Source: Artemisia argyi
Taxonomy: Eukaryota > Streptophyta > Magnoliopsida > Asterales > Asteraceae
Assembly: GCA_030686995.1 (NCBI GenBank)
Contig: CM060709.1
Span: forward strand, 267,218,057-267,282,056
Length of the DNA stretch: 64,000 nucleotides
Direction of reading: 5' to 3'
Below are positions 11,693-22,439 of the stretch, piece by piece. The number at the start of each line of letters is the position of its first letter. The stretch's first letter is position 1. The translations under genes were made by a program, and so were the position numbers. The notes below the pieces were generated by a model, which was not told where the DNA came from, ran no database searches, and saw only the letters and a program-made list of their open reading frames with translations.

Positions 11693-13215
11693 TGCTAATG
11701 AGGAGGTTACAATGTTGACTTGTCAACACTTGGAGACCAAGTTGGACACATGCATGTAATCTAAGCTTCCTAGCATGAGATTAAGCCACCTATGGGCTAA
11801 AATCCCCCCCCTAAGTCGGTTCATGAGCTTGGAGAGCAAGTATTGACTTTTGATGATATTATCCAAGCTTATGTAACTAGTTTCGACCCCGTAAAATGCA
11901 AACCGTAAGTTGTTACGTCACAAAACGTAAAACCGGGTATCGTAAAAATATAAAACTTGGAAGAATGATTAAACTTGTCAAAATACTCCATAATTAAATA
12001 TAAAATGAGTGGTAGGTTCCATTTGGGTGTAAAACCCTGCTAAAAACTGGAAATACGGGTCTAAAACGCGTAATACGTAAAATGTACGAATATTGCGTAA
12101 AATTGAGAAAAGTAAAATGTTACTTTTCTAATGTGATAAAAATGATTTAAAATGACTTATAATGTCTAGACTGGGCTCAGTCTAGTGTCGGTTGGTATTA
12201 AATGTCTTTTAGACATCAAACCGTAAGCCTAAAAATCAAGGAATGACTTATAAAATCAAGGAATGATTTTTGGTCAAAGGAGGAGGGAAAAATATGTTGA
12301 CTTTTTCTAATAAGTTGAAAACTCAAAACGTATTAGAAACGCGGTGCAGGTATAGGCTAAGGTTACGGCTGAGTAAAAACGCTTAAAAACTGAAAATTCC
12401 AGTTTTTCACGGCCGAGGCTTATTTTGGTCATGTTTTTCTCAGTCACGACTAATTCTCAAATAAATCATGAGTGTGTCAAACATTTTTCTGATGCGGGGT
12501 CACTTAACGCGGTCGAGTTTCGTTGTGCGTAGAATTTTTGAATGACGTTTTACCCTAAAACGTGTAATTCCTTAATAACTTTCACGAAAATGAGCTTATG
12601 AATGTCAAACTTTTAATTTGTCATGGAAATGATTTATCACTCGAGGCCAAGAAACAAAAATCAAGTTTCGGGAAAATTTCGAGAAAAATGAATAGTAAAA
12701 GTGAATAGTGAAATTTTCCGGGAAAAGTAATTAACCTGAAATTGTGAATTGTTACAACATCTAAGAAAACACAATAAAAACCTAGCCTAACATGTTAAAA
12801 GAAAGATAAGCATAAGATAGAATCAAACAACACATAGACATATTGAATGGTTATTGGAGAACTTATCTTTATTCAAACATGGAAGAAAGAAGGGTTTGGA
12901 ACCCCTTCAATAAGCAGAAAATTTGACCTAGGGTTTATGTTTTTAGTATTCCACAACTTGTTCCACCTTTTACAATGAAAAATTGGAAAAATATATATAG
13001 ACAAAGCATCTTGACGGCGTCATGTATTAACTTCTGACGCCATCAACCTGCCGCCAAGTTAAGAGTCGTATTGTCTAGATCCAATCTTTACGCCTTCATG
13101 TAGAAATATACTCTAGGCCGTCACATGCATTTTGACCCTAACGGCCTTGGTGACGCCGTCAGGTCATTAACACTGAAAATACTCTGGGCCGTCACGTTAT
13201 AATTTCCACATCCAT

Positions 13216-14821
13216 TGATATGTGGGAATCACATCAGGCTTTACCTCTCAAGGGATCTCGAGAAGCTTACAACCCCCACCAGGCAGTGTACCTGATCGTT
13301 GTAGTATAGTATAGTGACAAGTACCGGGGGATTTATCGTTCAACTCAGGAATAGTGTCGTTAGGATTTAATATTAATCTAACTAGGTCTAAAGGTGAAGG
13401 ATGATTCTTTTTGTGTTTTTATATTTTATAAAAAGCAAGTAAAATTCTCGGGTATTGGAAGAGTGGGCGGAATTAGTTGCTAATCAACTAACCCAAAAGC
13501 TACTAATTTAAACTAATAAACAAGAAAAGTAAACTAAGGTTCTAGAAGGGATGTGAAGCATGTCTAATTATGATATGTTACTCCTTGCTAGCTATCTAAT
13601 TCTACCTATTGAATTGTCACACCTTGTTTTAATTGACGGGTTGTATTCCTTAATACTAGTCGTAGGGCCGTGTACGATCTTCCCTAACTCTATAAGCTCC
13701 AACTTTACTCATATGTCGAGCCGTTAAAAGCTCCTAACATGGGATCACTAGAATCCGCTTATGCATTAAATATAACCATATAATCGTAGTACACCTCCGA
13801 CCATATTTCTTAAGACGTTCAAGCAAGTTACCAATTGGAAGTCTGCCAGTTTTCTTAAGCCTAACATCGAATTCATTCAATTAAACAAGAGACAATAGGA
13901 ATCAAGAATTATAAGCTAAATCAACTAGACCTATTGAAGTTGTCACACCTTAATTGATGAAGATAGACACAAACATCAACAAAGACATCAATAAGATCTA
14001 ATCAATTATATACAAGTTTTACACAATCATAAGCAGACACAAGGTGAATTAGCCAAGCATAATTAATGAAGAACAAGCAACAATAATGATAATTGAAGAC
14101 ATAATTAAGATAGAATCATCAAACCATTACAAGATGTTTATGGAGTGATTGAAATCCTCTAAGTTGCTGGAAAAACACCTACCTAAACCCAGGAATCGAC
14201 CTTAGGGTTTAGGGCTTACAAAAAGTGAAGTTATGATGTTATATTTATAGGCTGATTTTCTGTCGGCCTGATCATGACGGCGTCAGACCAATCATGACAG
14301 TGTCACGACCAACTTTTCTTCACCAAATTGTAGATCTCTTCGTCCTTTTCGCGTGGGCTTTTGAATCACCTAAATCCGAGTTCGTATGCAAAAGTTATGA
14401 CCAAAACAATATCAGCTACTCCGCGCGCAAGTTGTGACAAGTTAACACGTGATGGCCTACGTGACGCCTTCAGGAAGTCTTCTGGGCCATCAGTCTCTAA
14501 TTTTACACGTGACGACCATGGGTGATGCAGTCATCTCCAATGCACGAAACTCTCTGGACCGTCACGTATATTGTCCACATCCACCTCTTTTGTTACTGAA
14601 TGACGGCGTCATTAAGGAACTTGTGACGCCGTCAGATACTGTTCCCAACAAGGAAAATTAAGACTTTGCCGTTTTCTTCACTTTTATGCTCCAAAAACGT
14701 CAAAAATGCTTCCTTTTCCAGATTTCACTCCAAAAGGAACGATTTAGGGCAATATTTGATCAAATAAATTTGAATTCAGATTAAATGACCCCCTAAAAAC
14801 GGTTCATTTTTTGCCTCATCA
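13216..14821 (-). mobile_element. Solo LTR B (Athila-like) nested in solo LTR A
   Basis: It starts TGATATGTGGG and ends CCTCATCA. The flanks are TCCAT (13211-13215) and TCCAC (14822-14826), a TSD with one later change. The flanking sequence reads continuously as LTR A once it is removed. At 1,606 bp it is longer than LTR C. It belongs to the same family as LTR A and carries TGACGSCGTCA palindromes at 14275-14285, 14603-14613 and 14625-14635 (positions of the last two to within a base or two). Confidence 0.8.
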
Positions 14822-15053
14822 TCCACCTCTTTTGTCACTCTTGACGCCGTCAGGTACTGTTCCCAGCAAGGAATTAGAGACTTTGCCGTTTTCTTCACTT
14901 TTATGCTCCAAAAACGCTTCCTTTTCCAGATTTCTCCTCAAAAGTACCTAAAATGACAAAAGGAATGATTTAGGGCAATAATTGATCAAATAATCACGAA
15001 TTCGTGCTTAAATGACCCCTTAAAAGCAGTACACTTTTCGCCTCATCATATGT

Positions 15054-15181
15054 GGTAGAAAGAGGGTGGTCTTGACAAAGAGAGTGAGGAAAATGTGTTA
15101 GATACAAGTAATGAAATGGCAAGGAATATTGTGAATGATGAAGTGAATGGTTTGGGGACACATCTGTTAAATGAGGATAGT
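15054..15181 (+). pseudogene. LINE ORF1, C-terminal end
   Basis: Resumes the ORF1 frame after solo LTR A and ends at a TAG around 15179-15183, a few bases before the ORF2 start. The stretch is acidic and asparagine-rich with no domain of its own. The short spacing is typical of plant LINEs with two ORFs. Confidence 0.5.
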
Positions 15182-15189
15182 TAGTTTTC

Positions 15190-15959
15190 ATGGATAATAC
15201 AAGTACAGATTTGAAGGTATTAGCTTGGAATGTGAGAGGTATGTGTAACAAAGAAAAACAAAAAGAAATCAAAAGATTTATGGCTGATAGTAAATATAGT
15301 ATATGTGCTCTGCTGGAAACATACATCAAGGAGAATAAAATGAAGAAAATTTGTAAGTATGTTTATGGGAATTGGGAATGGATTTCAAAATTCAGCATAG
15401 TACCAGAGGTTGAAGAATTATAGTAGGCTGGAATGCTAATGAGGTCAATATTATGCCTGTTCATTCTACTACTCAAGCTATGATTTGTGCAGTGGATACT
15501 ATTGATCATCAACATAGATTCTTTTGTTGTTTCATTTATGCTGCTAATTTTGAAAAAGAAAGGAAGAGTCTGTGGAAAACTTTGGAATGCTATAGGAACA
15601 TTGTTGGTAAAGACCCTTGGATTTTAATGAGTGATTGGAATGTGAGTCTAAATGCTGGTGATCACTCTGTTGGGGGTTCTTGCAAGACTGCTGATATGGT
15701 GGATTTTCAAGAGTGTATAGAGGCTATTGAGGCTGAAGATTTGAACTACATGGTTGTCACTTTACCTGGGTGCAGAGCAGACTGAATTCAGCCAGTGGTT
15801 TACTGAAAAAGATTGATAGAATAATGGGAAGCAACGAATTTATGGATACTTTTCCTAATGCTCATGTTACTTTCTTTCCTCATCTCACTTCTGATCATTA
15901 CCATGGAGTGCTTACTATTCCAAACACTATTATTAGTAAAAAGAAAGCATTTATATTTT
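15190..15959 (+). pseudogene. LINE ORF2, endonuclease domain
   Basis: The first ATG after ORF1 opens an exonuclease-endonuclease-phosphatase domain. Visible signatures are AWNVRGM at the start, LLETYIK about 35 residues on, SDWNVSLN near 15630 and TSDHYH near 15890, which hold the usual catalytic Asn, Glu, Asp and His positions. In L1-type elements this enzyme nicks the target DNA to prime reverse transcription. A stop at about 15421 and a frame change near 15760 break it. The frame runs into solo LTR C at 15960. Confidence 0.75.
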
Positions 15960-17367
15960 TGATGCGTGGGAATCGCACCTTGCTTTACCTCTCGAGGGAT
16001 CTCGAGAAGCTCACAACCCCCACCAGGCAGTGTACCTGATCGTTGTAGTATAGTATAGTGACAAGTACCGGGGGATTGATCGTTCAGCTTAGGAATAGTG
16101 TCGCTAGGATTAGAAAACCTAATTAATAGTTCTAGAGGTGAGAGATGATTATTTTTGTATTTTTATATTTTTATGAAAGCAATTAAAATCTCGGGTTTTG
16201 AAGGAGTGGGCGGAATTAGTTGTTATTCAACTAACCCAAAGCTAAGATGCAATCAAAATAAAATAATAAAAATGAAATTAAACTAAATTATACTAAGGTT
16301 GTGAGCAGTGGTTGGAGAAATTGTGTTTACTTAGACTTCATTACTCCCTAGATATCTTTTACATGTTAATTACTTGTTACACTTGTATGAATGACGGGTT
16401 GTATTCCTTAATACCATTCGTGGGGTGGCATACATAACTCCCCAACTCTATGAGCTCTTATCTCCTCCTACACCATGACCCAGCACAACTATAGGGATTG
16501 TAAACAGTGGCTCATGCATTAAATACAACCAATAAAGACCTAGTACGCCTCGGTTCATGTTTCTTAAGACGTTCAAGCATGTTACCATTTGGAGATCTGC
16601 TAGTTTTCTTAAGCCTAACATATAAATCATTCATTCAAAACAAGAATAGACAAGTAATCAACACATAATCAACATCTAGGTTTCATTAGATCTAAGCAAA
16701 CACAAGAGAGATCTAGCCTAGCATAATGGAATTGAGACAAGAACAAGAGATAAACAACCAACACATAGACATATTGATTGAATTGAAAGTACACTTATCT
16801 CAATTACAATGCAAGGTCTCAAGGGTTTGGAACCCTTGAAAAACATGTAACAGAGGCACCAAAATCGTCTTTAGGGTTTCACCAAAACTTCTCTCCTTTT
16901 AATGAAAAAACTAGAAAACTATATATAGGAAAAACAGTCTGACGGCGTCAAGAGTTAATTCTGACGCCGTCACCTCGCCGCCATAAACTTCCTCGGACGG
17001 CCTTGATCCACTTATGACGGCCTATGTGACGACGTCACCACCCACGGTAAATTATTCTTGGCCACTTTGACGCCGTTACCAGTACGTCTGACGCCGTCAC
17101 CACCTTCGATATTTAATTCTTCATGTCTGACGCCGTCAAGAGGCAAGTCTTGACGCCGTCACCTTGTATCCTCAGCTTGGATTTTTGGTACTTTGCCGTT
17201 TTTCTTCACTTTATGCTCCAAAAACGTCCAAAATAGCCTATTTTCCAGAATTCACTCTCCAAACACCTAAAATCACAAAAGGAACGATTTAGGGCAATAT
17301 TTGATCAAATAAAGTCGGATTCGGGCTTAAATGACCCCCTAAAAACGGATCATTTTTCGCCTCATCA
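15960..17367 (-). mobile_element. Solo LTR C (Athila-like) in LINE ORF2
   Basis: A 1,408-bp LTR, TGATGCGTGGG to CCTCATCA, flanked by perfect ATTTT TSDs (15955-15959 and 17368-17372). Removing it with one TSD copy restores the LINE reading frame across the junction. It is homologous to LTRs A and B and to the LTR at 62097-63502, in inverse orientation to the last. No internal domain is present. Five perfect TGACGSCGTCA motifs and variants lie at 16940-17161, beside a TATA-like ATATATAG at about 16920. Confidence 0.9.
16940..17161 (-). promoter_or_regulatory. Palindrome cluster TGACGSCGTCA in LTR C
   Basis: Perfect 11-mers at 16940-16950, 16962-16972, 17089-17099, 17128-17138 and 17151-17161, with variants TGACGACGTCA (17027-17037) and TGACGCCGTTA (17068-17078). 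Each half-site is TGACG, the core bound by TGA-class bZIP factors in plants. The cluster is upstream of the TATA box in LTR orientation, so it is probably a U3 enhancer. Confidence 0.65.
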
Positions 17368-17372
17368 ATTTT

Positions 17373-20293
17373 CTAATTTTGTGACTAACTACCCTGAATT
17401 TATGCAGATTGTTAAAAAAGAATGGCAAGTTCCTATTAATGGTTGTGCAATGTATAAGCTTGTCAAGAGACTCAAAGTATTGAAATACCACATGAAGAAA
17501 TTGAGCTGGAAACATGGAAACCTTTATGAAAGAGTTCTTAACTGGAGATCCAAACTTCAAGATATTCAGATAAAGGTAGATGCAGACCCTAATAATGCAG
17601 ATCTGAAGAGTGAGGAAGCAATTATTCTAAAAGAATATAGCTTTGCAGTTAGAGATGAAGAAAGTTTCCTTTGTCAACAAGCTAAACTAGAGTGGCTTAA
17701 AGGAGGGGGATAAGAATATCAAGTTTTTCCACAGTATCCTTAAAGAAAAGAAGTACTGAAGCAGGATTGATGTTATATGTAATGAGCAAGGTGAAGTGTT
17801 TGAAGGAATTCAGGTGCCTGGTCAATTTGTGAATCATTTCCAAAAGTTTCTTGGGACAAGCTACCAAGTTCAAAGCATGGATGAAGCTGGTGTGAGAATA
17901 AACCCTCTAGTGGATGGAAATGATGCTGAGCTTATGATCAGAACAATTACAGATGATGAAATTAAGATTGCATGTTTGACATTGAGGATACCAAAGCCCC
18001 TGGACCTGATGGATATACTTCAAATTTCTTCAAAAAAGCTTGGGATGTGATAGGAAAAGGTGTTTGCAGTGCAATAAAGGAGTTCTTTGATAATGGCAAA
18101 CTACTTGGTGAAGTGAACTCAACCCTTATCACTTTGGTTCCTAAAATAAAACACCCTACAAAGGTTTCTGACTTTAGACCAATTGCTTGTTGCAATGTGG
18201 TCTATAAGTGTATCAGCAAGATATTAACCAATAGAATTAAGAGTACTCTATGCAAAGTTATTAGCCCAAATCAAAGTGCCTTTATTCTTGGAAGGCAGAT
18301 CATTGATAATATCTTGTTAACACAAGAACTTTTAAGAGGATATGAGTGGAAGAATGGTGCTAAAAGAGTTGCTTGCAAGGTGGATATACAGAAAGCATAT
18401 GACACTGTGAATTGGATTTTCTTGGAAACAGCTCTAACTAGATTGGGATTTCACAGTAAAATGATTCATTGGATAATGACTTGTGTCAGAACTGCTGGAT
18501 TCTCAATTTGTGTTAATGGGGATAGGCATGGGTATTTTAAATCTGGAAGAGGGCTGAGGACAAGGAGACCCAATTTCTCCTTATATTTTACTATTGTTAT
18601 GAAAGTTTTCAACATCATTATGAAGTAGAAAATTGAGGAGTGCAGGCAATTCAAGTACCCTTGGGGTTGTAAAGAGCTTAAAATTTCTCACATTTGCTTT
18701 GCAGATCACTTGCTTATGATATGCCATGGTGATGTTACCTCTGTTAAAGTGGTGAAAGAGGCTATGGATGTTTTCAGTAGAGTATCTGGGCTTATTCCTA
18801 ACCTAGGAAAGAGCACTATCTTCTTTGGGAATTTAAGTGATCTAATGAAGACCAAAATTCTGGATGTGATGCCTTTCAAAGTGGGAAAACTTCATGTTAG
18901 TTATCTTGGTTCCTCTTATTGCTAAGAAGATTGGCATAAATGAATGTAAATGTCTTGTAGATAAAGTCAGAAATAAGGTATTCAACTAGAAGAATAAGCT
19001 CCTCACGTATGCAGGCAGGCTACAACTTATTGCAACAGTTTTGTCATCAATGCATGTCTACTGGGCATCTGTCTTTATCATTCCTAAAATGATCATGAAT
19101 AATATTGACAAGCTTTTTAAAGTATTCTTGTGGAGTCAAAGTGAATGCTCTAAAGGAAAAGCTAAGGTGTCATGGAAACAAGTTTGTAAACCAAAAAAAT
19201 CAGGGAGGTCTTGGCTTAAAAGATCTTGGAAAGTGGAATGAGGTATTAATGTCTAAACACCCGTGGAATGTTGCATGCAATAAAGAATCAATATGGGTCA
19301 AATGGATTAATACAATGAGATTAAAAGGCCAAAGTGTGTTGTAAAGGTTGACCCTAATTTTAGTTGTGGTTGGAAGCAAATTTTATCTCTTATAGAAACT
19401 ATCAGACCTCATGCATTCAAAAAATTGGGTAGTGGGTGCAATACTTTCTTTTGGCATGATAAATGGTGTGATCAAGGGCCTTTAAGTAACTTGGTTGAGA
19501 TGAATGAGGAATTACAAAATGATCGAGAATATAATGTAAAAGTTAGTAGCATCGTGAGTGAGCAGGGGTGGAACTAGTCTGAGTTTTTAAGGGGTAATAG
19601 CCTTTGTGATTCTGTGCAAATTCCTAATCTAGTAGCAAATAAGATGGACAAAACTGTGTGGATTACTAACAGTGGGGATCATGTTTCAAACTCAATAAGC
19701 AAGGTTTGACAGAACATTAGACAATATGATCAAGAATCCATATGGAGTGGGGTTGTTTGGTTCTCACATTGCATTCCCAAATACTCCTTTATCCTATGGC
19801 TTGCTATTCATGGAAGGCTAGAACACAAGACAGAGTATGCAAATGGTTTCCCAACAGTGATTTAAGATGTTCTTTGTGCAAGGAATGCAGTGACAATCAT
19901 TCTCACTTCTTCTTTGATTGTAATTACTCTAGGAGAGTGTGGGACAAAATTGTCAAAATTTTGGATAAGGGTATGTTTGGTTGTGATTGGGAAGACATTG
20001 TTCTAGAAGTTTGCTCTATGAGGTGTAATAGAAACATTGCTAGTATTGTCAGGAGATTGGTTTTAGGTGCTAGTGTATACCACATTTAGCAAGAAAGAAA
20101 TAAGAGATTGTTTACTGATGAGCAAAGAAATTGGGATGAAGTGGTTAAAGTAACAATTAATGAAGTTAGATTCAAGATGTCAAGCTTACATGTGAAACAG
20201 TTTCAACAAGTTCTTGAAATGGCTAACAAATGGAAAGTAAAAATGAATATGCAAGTGGGTGATGAAAATTTGCTTGGTAATATAGAGAATTAA
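17373..20293 (+). pseudogene. LINE ORF2, reverse transcriptase and C-terminal domain
   Basis: Continues ORF2 after solo LTR C. A linker (17381-17713) leads to the RT domain, best seen at 17972-18628: PGPDGYTSNFFKK, LVPKIKHP, SDFRPIACCNV, SAFILGRQIIDN and KVDIQKAYDTVNW. The catalytic FADD box near 18700 now reads FADH, losing one catalytic aspartate. A zf-RVT-like region follows (19742-20089) with CSLCKECSDNHSHFFFDC. RT copies the LINE RNA at the nicked target. Several frame changes and stops (18626, 18925, 19344) make it inactive. Confidence 0.8.
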
Positions 20294-21444
20294 AGCTTCT
20301 TTGTGCATATAGGGGTGTTTGGTATAAGAGTTTTTGTGTGGAGCAAATGGCTAGTACCTTGGGGCTTATCTTTTCTTTTCTCCTGGCTTCCTTTAATGGC
20401 TATATATGTGGTGATGGTGGCAAAAATATATGGCCATTCTAGGTTGGTTATGGGATTTGAATAAGTGGAGGTCTCATAAAGTAGTTTCCTGCTGAAATCC
20501 TTATAGTCCATGGTTCTACAATAATGGACTCCTTTGATGTCATCTGTTTGTGACAAAAACAGTGACTTCTATTGCAGACGTGTGTACTTGATTGGTCTGC
20601 ATATATGAATAATGGTTTTATCCATTACCTTAACTATCATGGGATATGTTAAGAAGAACAGCTCTCTTCTTTTACTTTGAAGATTGGGCTGCTGATTATG
20701 ATCTCACTTTAGTTGATGGCTTTGTATCTTGGGACTAAATGCCATTTCAAAATTCTGCGCCCCTTTTTAGACAAATTCTAGTTGGCCTTTGTTAGGTACC
20801 GAATTGGATATTTGGGGTCAGCAATGGAGATTAGCTTTCAGTTCCTATAAAGTAAGTTTCCAACTGAGGAGGGTAAGTGAGATTGGTGGGTGGTGTGTGC
20901 AGGTCAGAATAGTGAGGGGTGCAAGATGACCCTACTTGGTCCAATCTACATGCCACTACAGGAGGTAAGGGTTGGAACTCATCGCAGGGTGTGTGTTCCC
21001 AGTCGTGTAAAGCCATTGTAGTAGATGGAAATATAGCACCACTGGTATAGCCCCTGCTTTGGAGAGGTTATGGGTACCTAATGATGTCAATCTCCTATTC
21101 TACCTTAGTTATTGTGGTGACATGTTGAATGATTAAGGTAAAGGGAGTGTTGGAAATGTAGCTAGATGGTTAAGGTGCATATTAAGGTGAATCAGTGAGT
21201 ACGTGTTTGATCTGCTATCTTGGTGATTAGCAGCCTGTAGCTCTGCTATGTGGAGCTGATATTGTTGTTTTGTCAGACATCTTTAATAATGTCTGATATC
21301 TGATACTATAGGCAAGTTGTATGTTGTTCTGTTTTTTAGGGCATGTCCTAAAAACAGATTATTGTTATTAGCATTGTATAAATTTGGAGTATATAATATA
21401 AGTTTCACGTTTTGCAAAAAGAAAAAAAAAAAAGGAAAAAAAAA
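20294..21444 (+). other. LINE 3'UTR and A-rich tail
   Basis: No gene in this 1.15-kb stretch. It follows the ORF2 stop and ends in A-rich sequence (21415-21444) immediately before the right TSD at 21445-21454, consistent with the 3'UTR and poly(A) of the LINE. Confidence 0.6.
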
Positions 21445-21454
21445 GTGTTTTAAC

Positions 21455-21772
21455 AACCAACTTTTCTCATCTTAAGTGTCTAAAACAATCATAAAAGTAA
21501 CAGCGTTTTTAAGTTTTATCTTAATGTCAAGAGCTTTTGGTACACATGCATTTTTCGTTGGGCTGGTACCACAACAACACAACGTCAACATGATGGCGCC
21601 AACATGACACCGAGCCTCGGCTGGTGGTGCTTTGTGTTGTACCCACCAGCTAATCGGTTAGATATTTACTTCTTTTGGTGTGTTTTAGTGAGTTATGTGT
21701 GGGTCAGAGGTTGTCTCATGGCATCATAAATAGGAGAATAGTGTTTCACAGTTTTGTGTAGTTTTATAGAAG
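21455..21772. other. Intergenic stretch with an imperfect foldback
   Basis: No gene. Around 21560-21655 an imperfect inverted repeat is visible: GCTGGTACCACAACAACACAA on the left, and the complement of TTGTGTTGTACCCACCAGC on the right. This may be a small decayed MITE. Confidence 0.4.
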
Positions 21773-21958
21773 AGGAATGATACAACCACATAAAAACATC
21801 CAAACAAAATCATTCACAAAATGACGCGTCAGACAATGATTGGTGGATTTTATTATAATTTATCTCTATTATCTATGATTAAGCCACTCACCGTCTAACA
21901 CGTCATTTTGTGAGAATTTTTGTGAAAGCTTTTTTGTAGTTCTGTGAAAACTCTTTAT
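21773..21958. mobile_element. Foldback element (MITE-like)
   Basis: Arms at 21814-21843 and 21884-21913 are inverted repeats matching at 25 of 30 positions (core TCACAAAATGACG), around a 40-bp loop. Weaker complementarity extends outward on both sides. No coding capacity. The TSD is not resolved, so the superfamily is unknown. Confidence 0.5.
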
Positions 21959-21984
21959 AGAATATGGTGTTATAGGAAAAAAGT

Positions 21985-22188
21985 GGCTATGTTTGGCGCA
22001 TAGCTTTTTGGGGCTATAAGCGGTGAGCAACGAGCTTTTTGATTTTTAGTATTCGTTTGGCATAAGAACGGTGAGCTGTGCTCATTTTTCCAATGTTTCT
22101 TTAAGAAGCTGTGAGCTGTGGCTACTGCTCACAACTGACAACTACTGATCAGTGCTAGTGCTCACAGCTACTTTTGTCAAACATAGCC
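21985..22188. mobile_element. MITE with GGCTATGTTTG terminal inverted repeats
   Basis: 204 bp bounded by GGCTATGTTTG at 21985 and its exact complement CAAACATAGCC at 22178-22188, with further subterminal inverted similarity. It lies about 250 bp upstream of the acetyltransferase start codon. I could not define a TSD and do not assign a superfamily. Confidence 0.6.
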
Positions 22189-22254
22189 GTAATCTTGTAC
22201 TCTTGTAAGACATTTTTCTTATCAAAGTAGTATCGAGCCCTAATACAAACACAA

Positions 22255-22311
22255 AGCCCATCTGAAAAAACAAAAACCTTAAAGGCCCAATTCACCTAGA
22301 CCCTAAAACCC
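22255..22311 (+). promoter_or_regulatory. Site II and telo-box-like promoter elements
   Basis: AGCCCA (22255-22260) and GGCCCA (22284-22289) are reverse site II (TGGGCY) elements, followed by ACCCTAAAACCC near 22300, close to a telo box. These paired motifs are typical of plant promoters for ribosome-biogenesis genes. That fits the gene starting at 22440, which acetylates 18S rRNA and tRNA. The transcription start is not known. Confidence 0.5.
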
Positions 22312-22439
22312 CAGCTTTCTTCAACATCTTTACTTATAAACATTTTCAGTTGCCTGACCTCCAAAATCATCCACCCGCCAGTTCAAACTAACTCGCCGTC
22401 ACCGTTTATCTCAACCGTAACCAACTAAAACAACACAAA

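Larger units (their letters stand above)
3201..12756 (-). mobile_element. LARD-like non-autonomous LTR retrotransposon, complete
   Basis: A complete 9,556-bp LTR element made of LTRs at 3201-6877 and 9078-12756, a 2.2-kb internal region at 6878-9077 and perfect ACATC TSDs. The LTRs begin TGTAA and end TTACA. A primer-binding site on the minus strand beside the right LTR sets the orientation. No frame in the interior or the LTRs resembles gag, protease, RT, RNase H or integrase, so it must be mobilised by another element. Very large LTRs around a non-coding interior are the definition of LARDs. The near-identical LTRs indicate a recent insertion. The superfamily cannot be assigned without an autonomous relative. 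Confidence 0.85.
9078..12756 (-). repeat. LARD-like element, 5' LTR (right on plus strand)
   Basis: 3,679 bp, partner of 3201-6877. It carries the same 37-bp array (about 9394-9569), TA tract (10137-10219) and minus-strand TATAAATA (11685-11692). It ends TTACA next to the TSD ACATC. In the element's own orientation this is the upstream LTR and the presumed promoter. Confidence 0.9.
2461..15048 (-). mobile_element. Solo LTR A (Athila-like), split by two later insertions
   Basis: The LTR begins TGATACGG and ends CCTCATCA, with perfect TATGT TSDs. Its own sequence is three blocks: 2461-3200, 12762-13215 and 14827-15048. They total 1416 bp, almost exactly the length of the uninterrupted relatives at 15960-17367 (1408 bp) and 62097-63502 (1406 bp). 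Orientation is minus, judged from the relative at 62097, whose PBS follows its other end. No internal domain is left, so it is a solo LTR, presumably from unequal homologous recombination. Confidence 0.85.
1094..21444 (+). mobile_element. LINE retrotransposon interrupted by nested LTR elements
   Basis: A plant L1-type LINE runs from about 1094 to an A-rich tail at 21415-21444. Removing the LTR insertions (2461-15048 and 15960-17367, each with one TSD copy) leaves about 6.3 kb, a normal length for this class. The order is 5'UTR, ORF1 (DUF4283-like with a zinc knuckle), ORF2 (AP-type endonuclease, RT, zf-RVT-like C terminus), a 3'UTR of about 1.1 kb and poly(A). Reading frames carry many stops and frameshifts, so it is dead. 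It is the oldest layer of the left block, because all three Athila-like LTRs and the large-LTR element lie inside it. Confidence 0.85.

Noticed and set aside
2461..15048. Segmental duplication explaining the two 3.7-kb copies
   Set aside because: The TG/CA ends, ACATC duplication and PBS show they are LTRs of one element.
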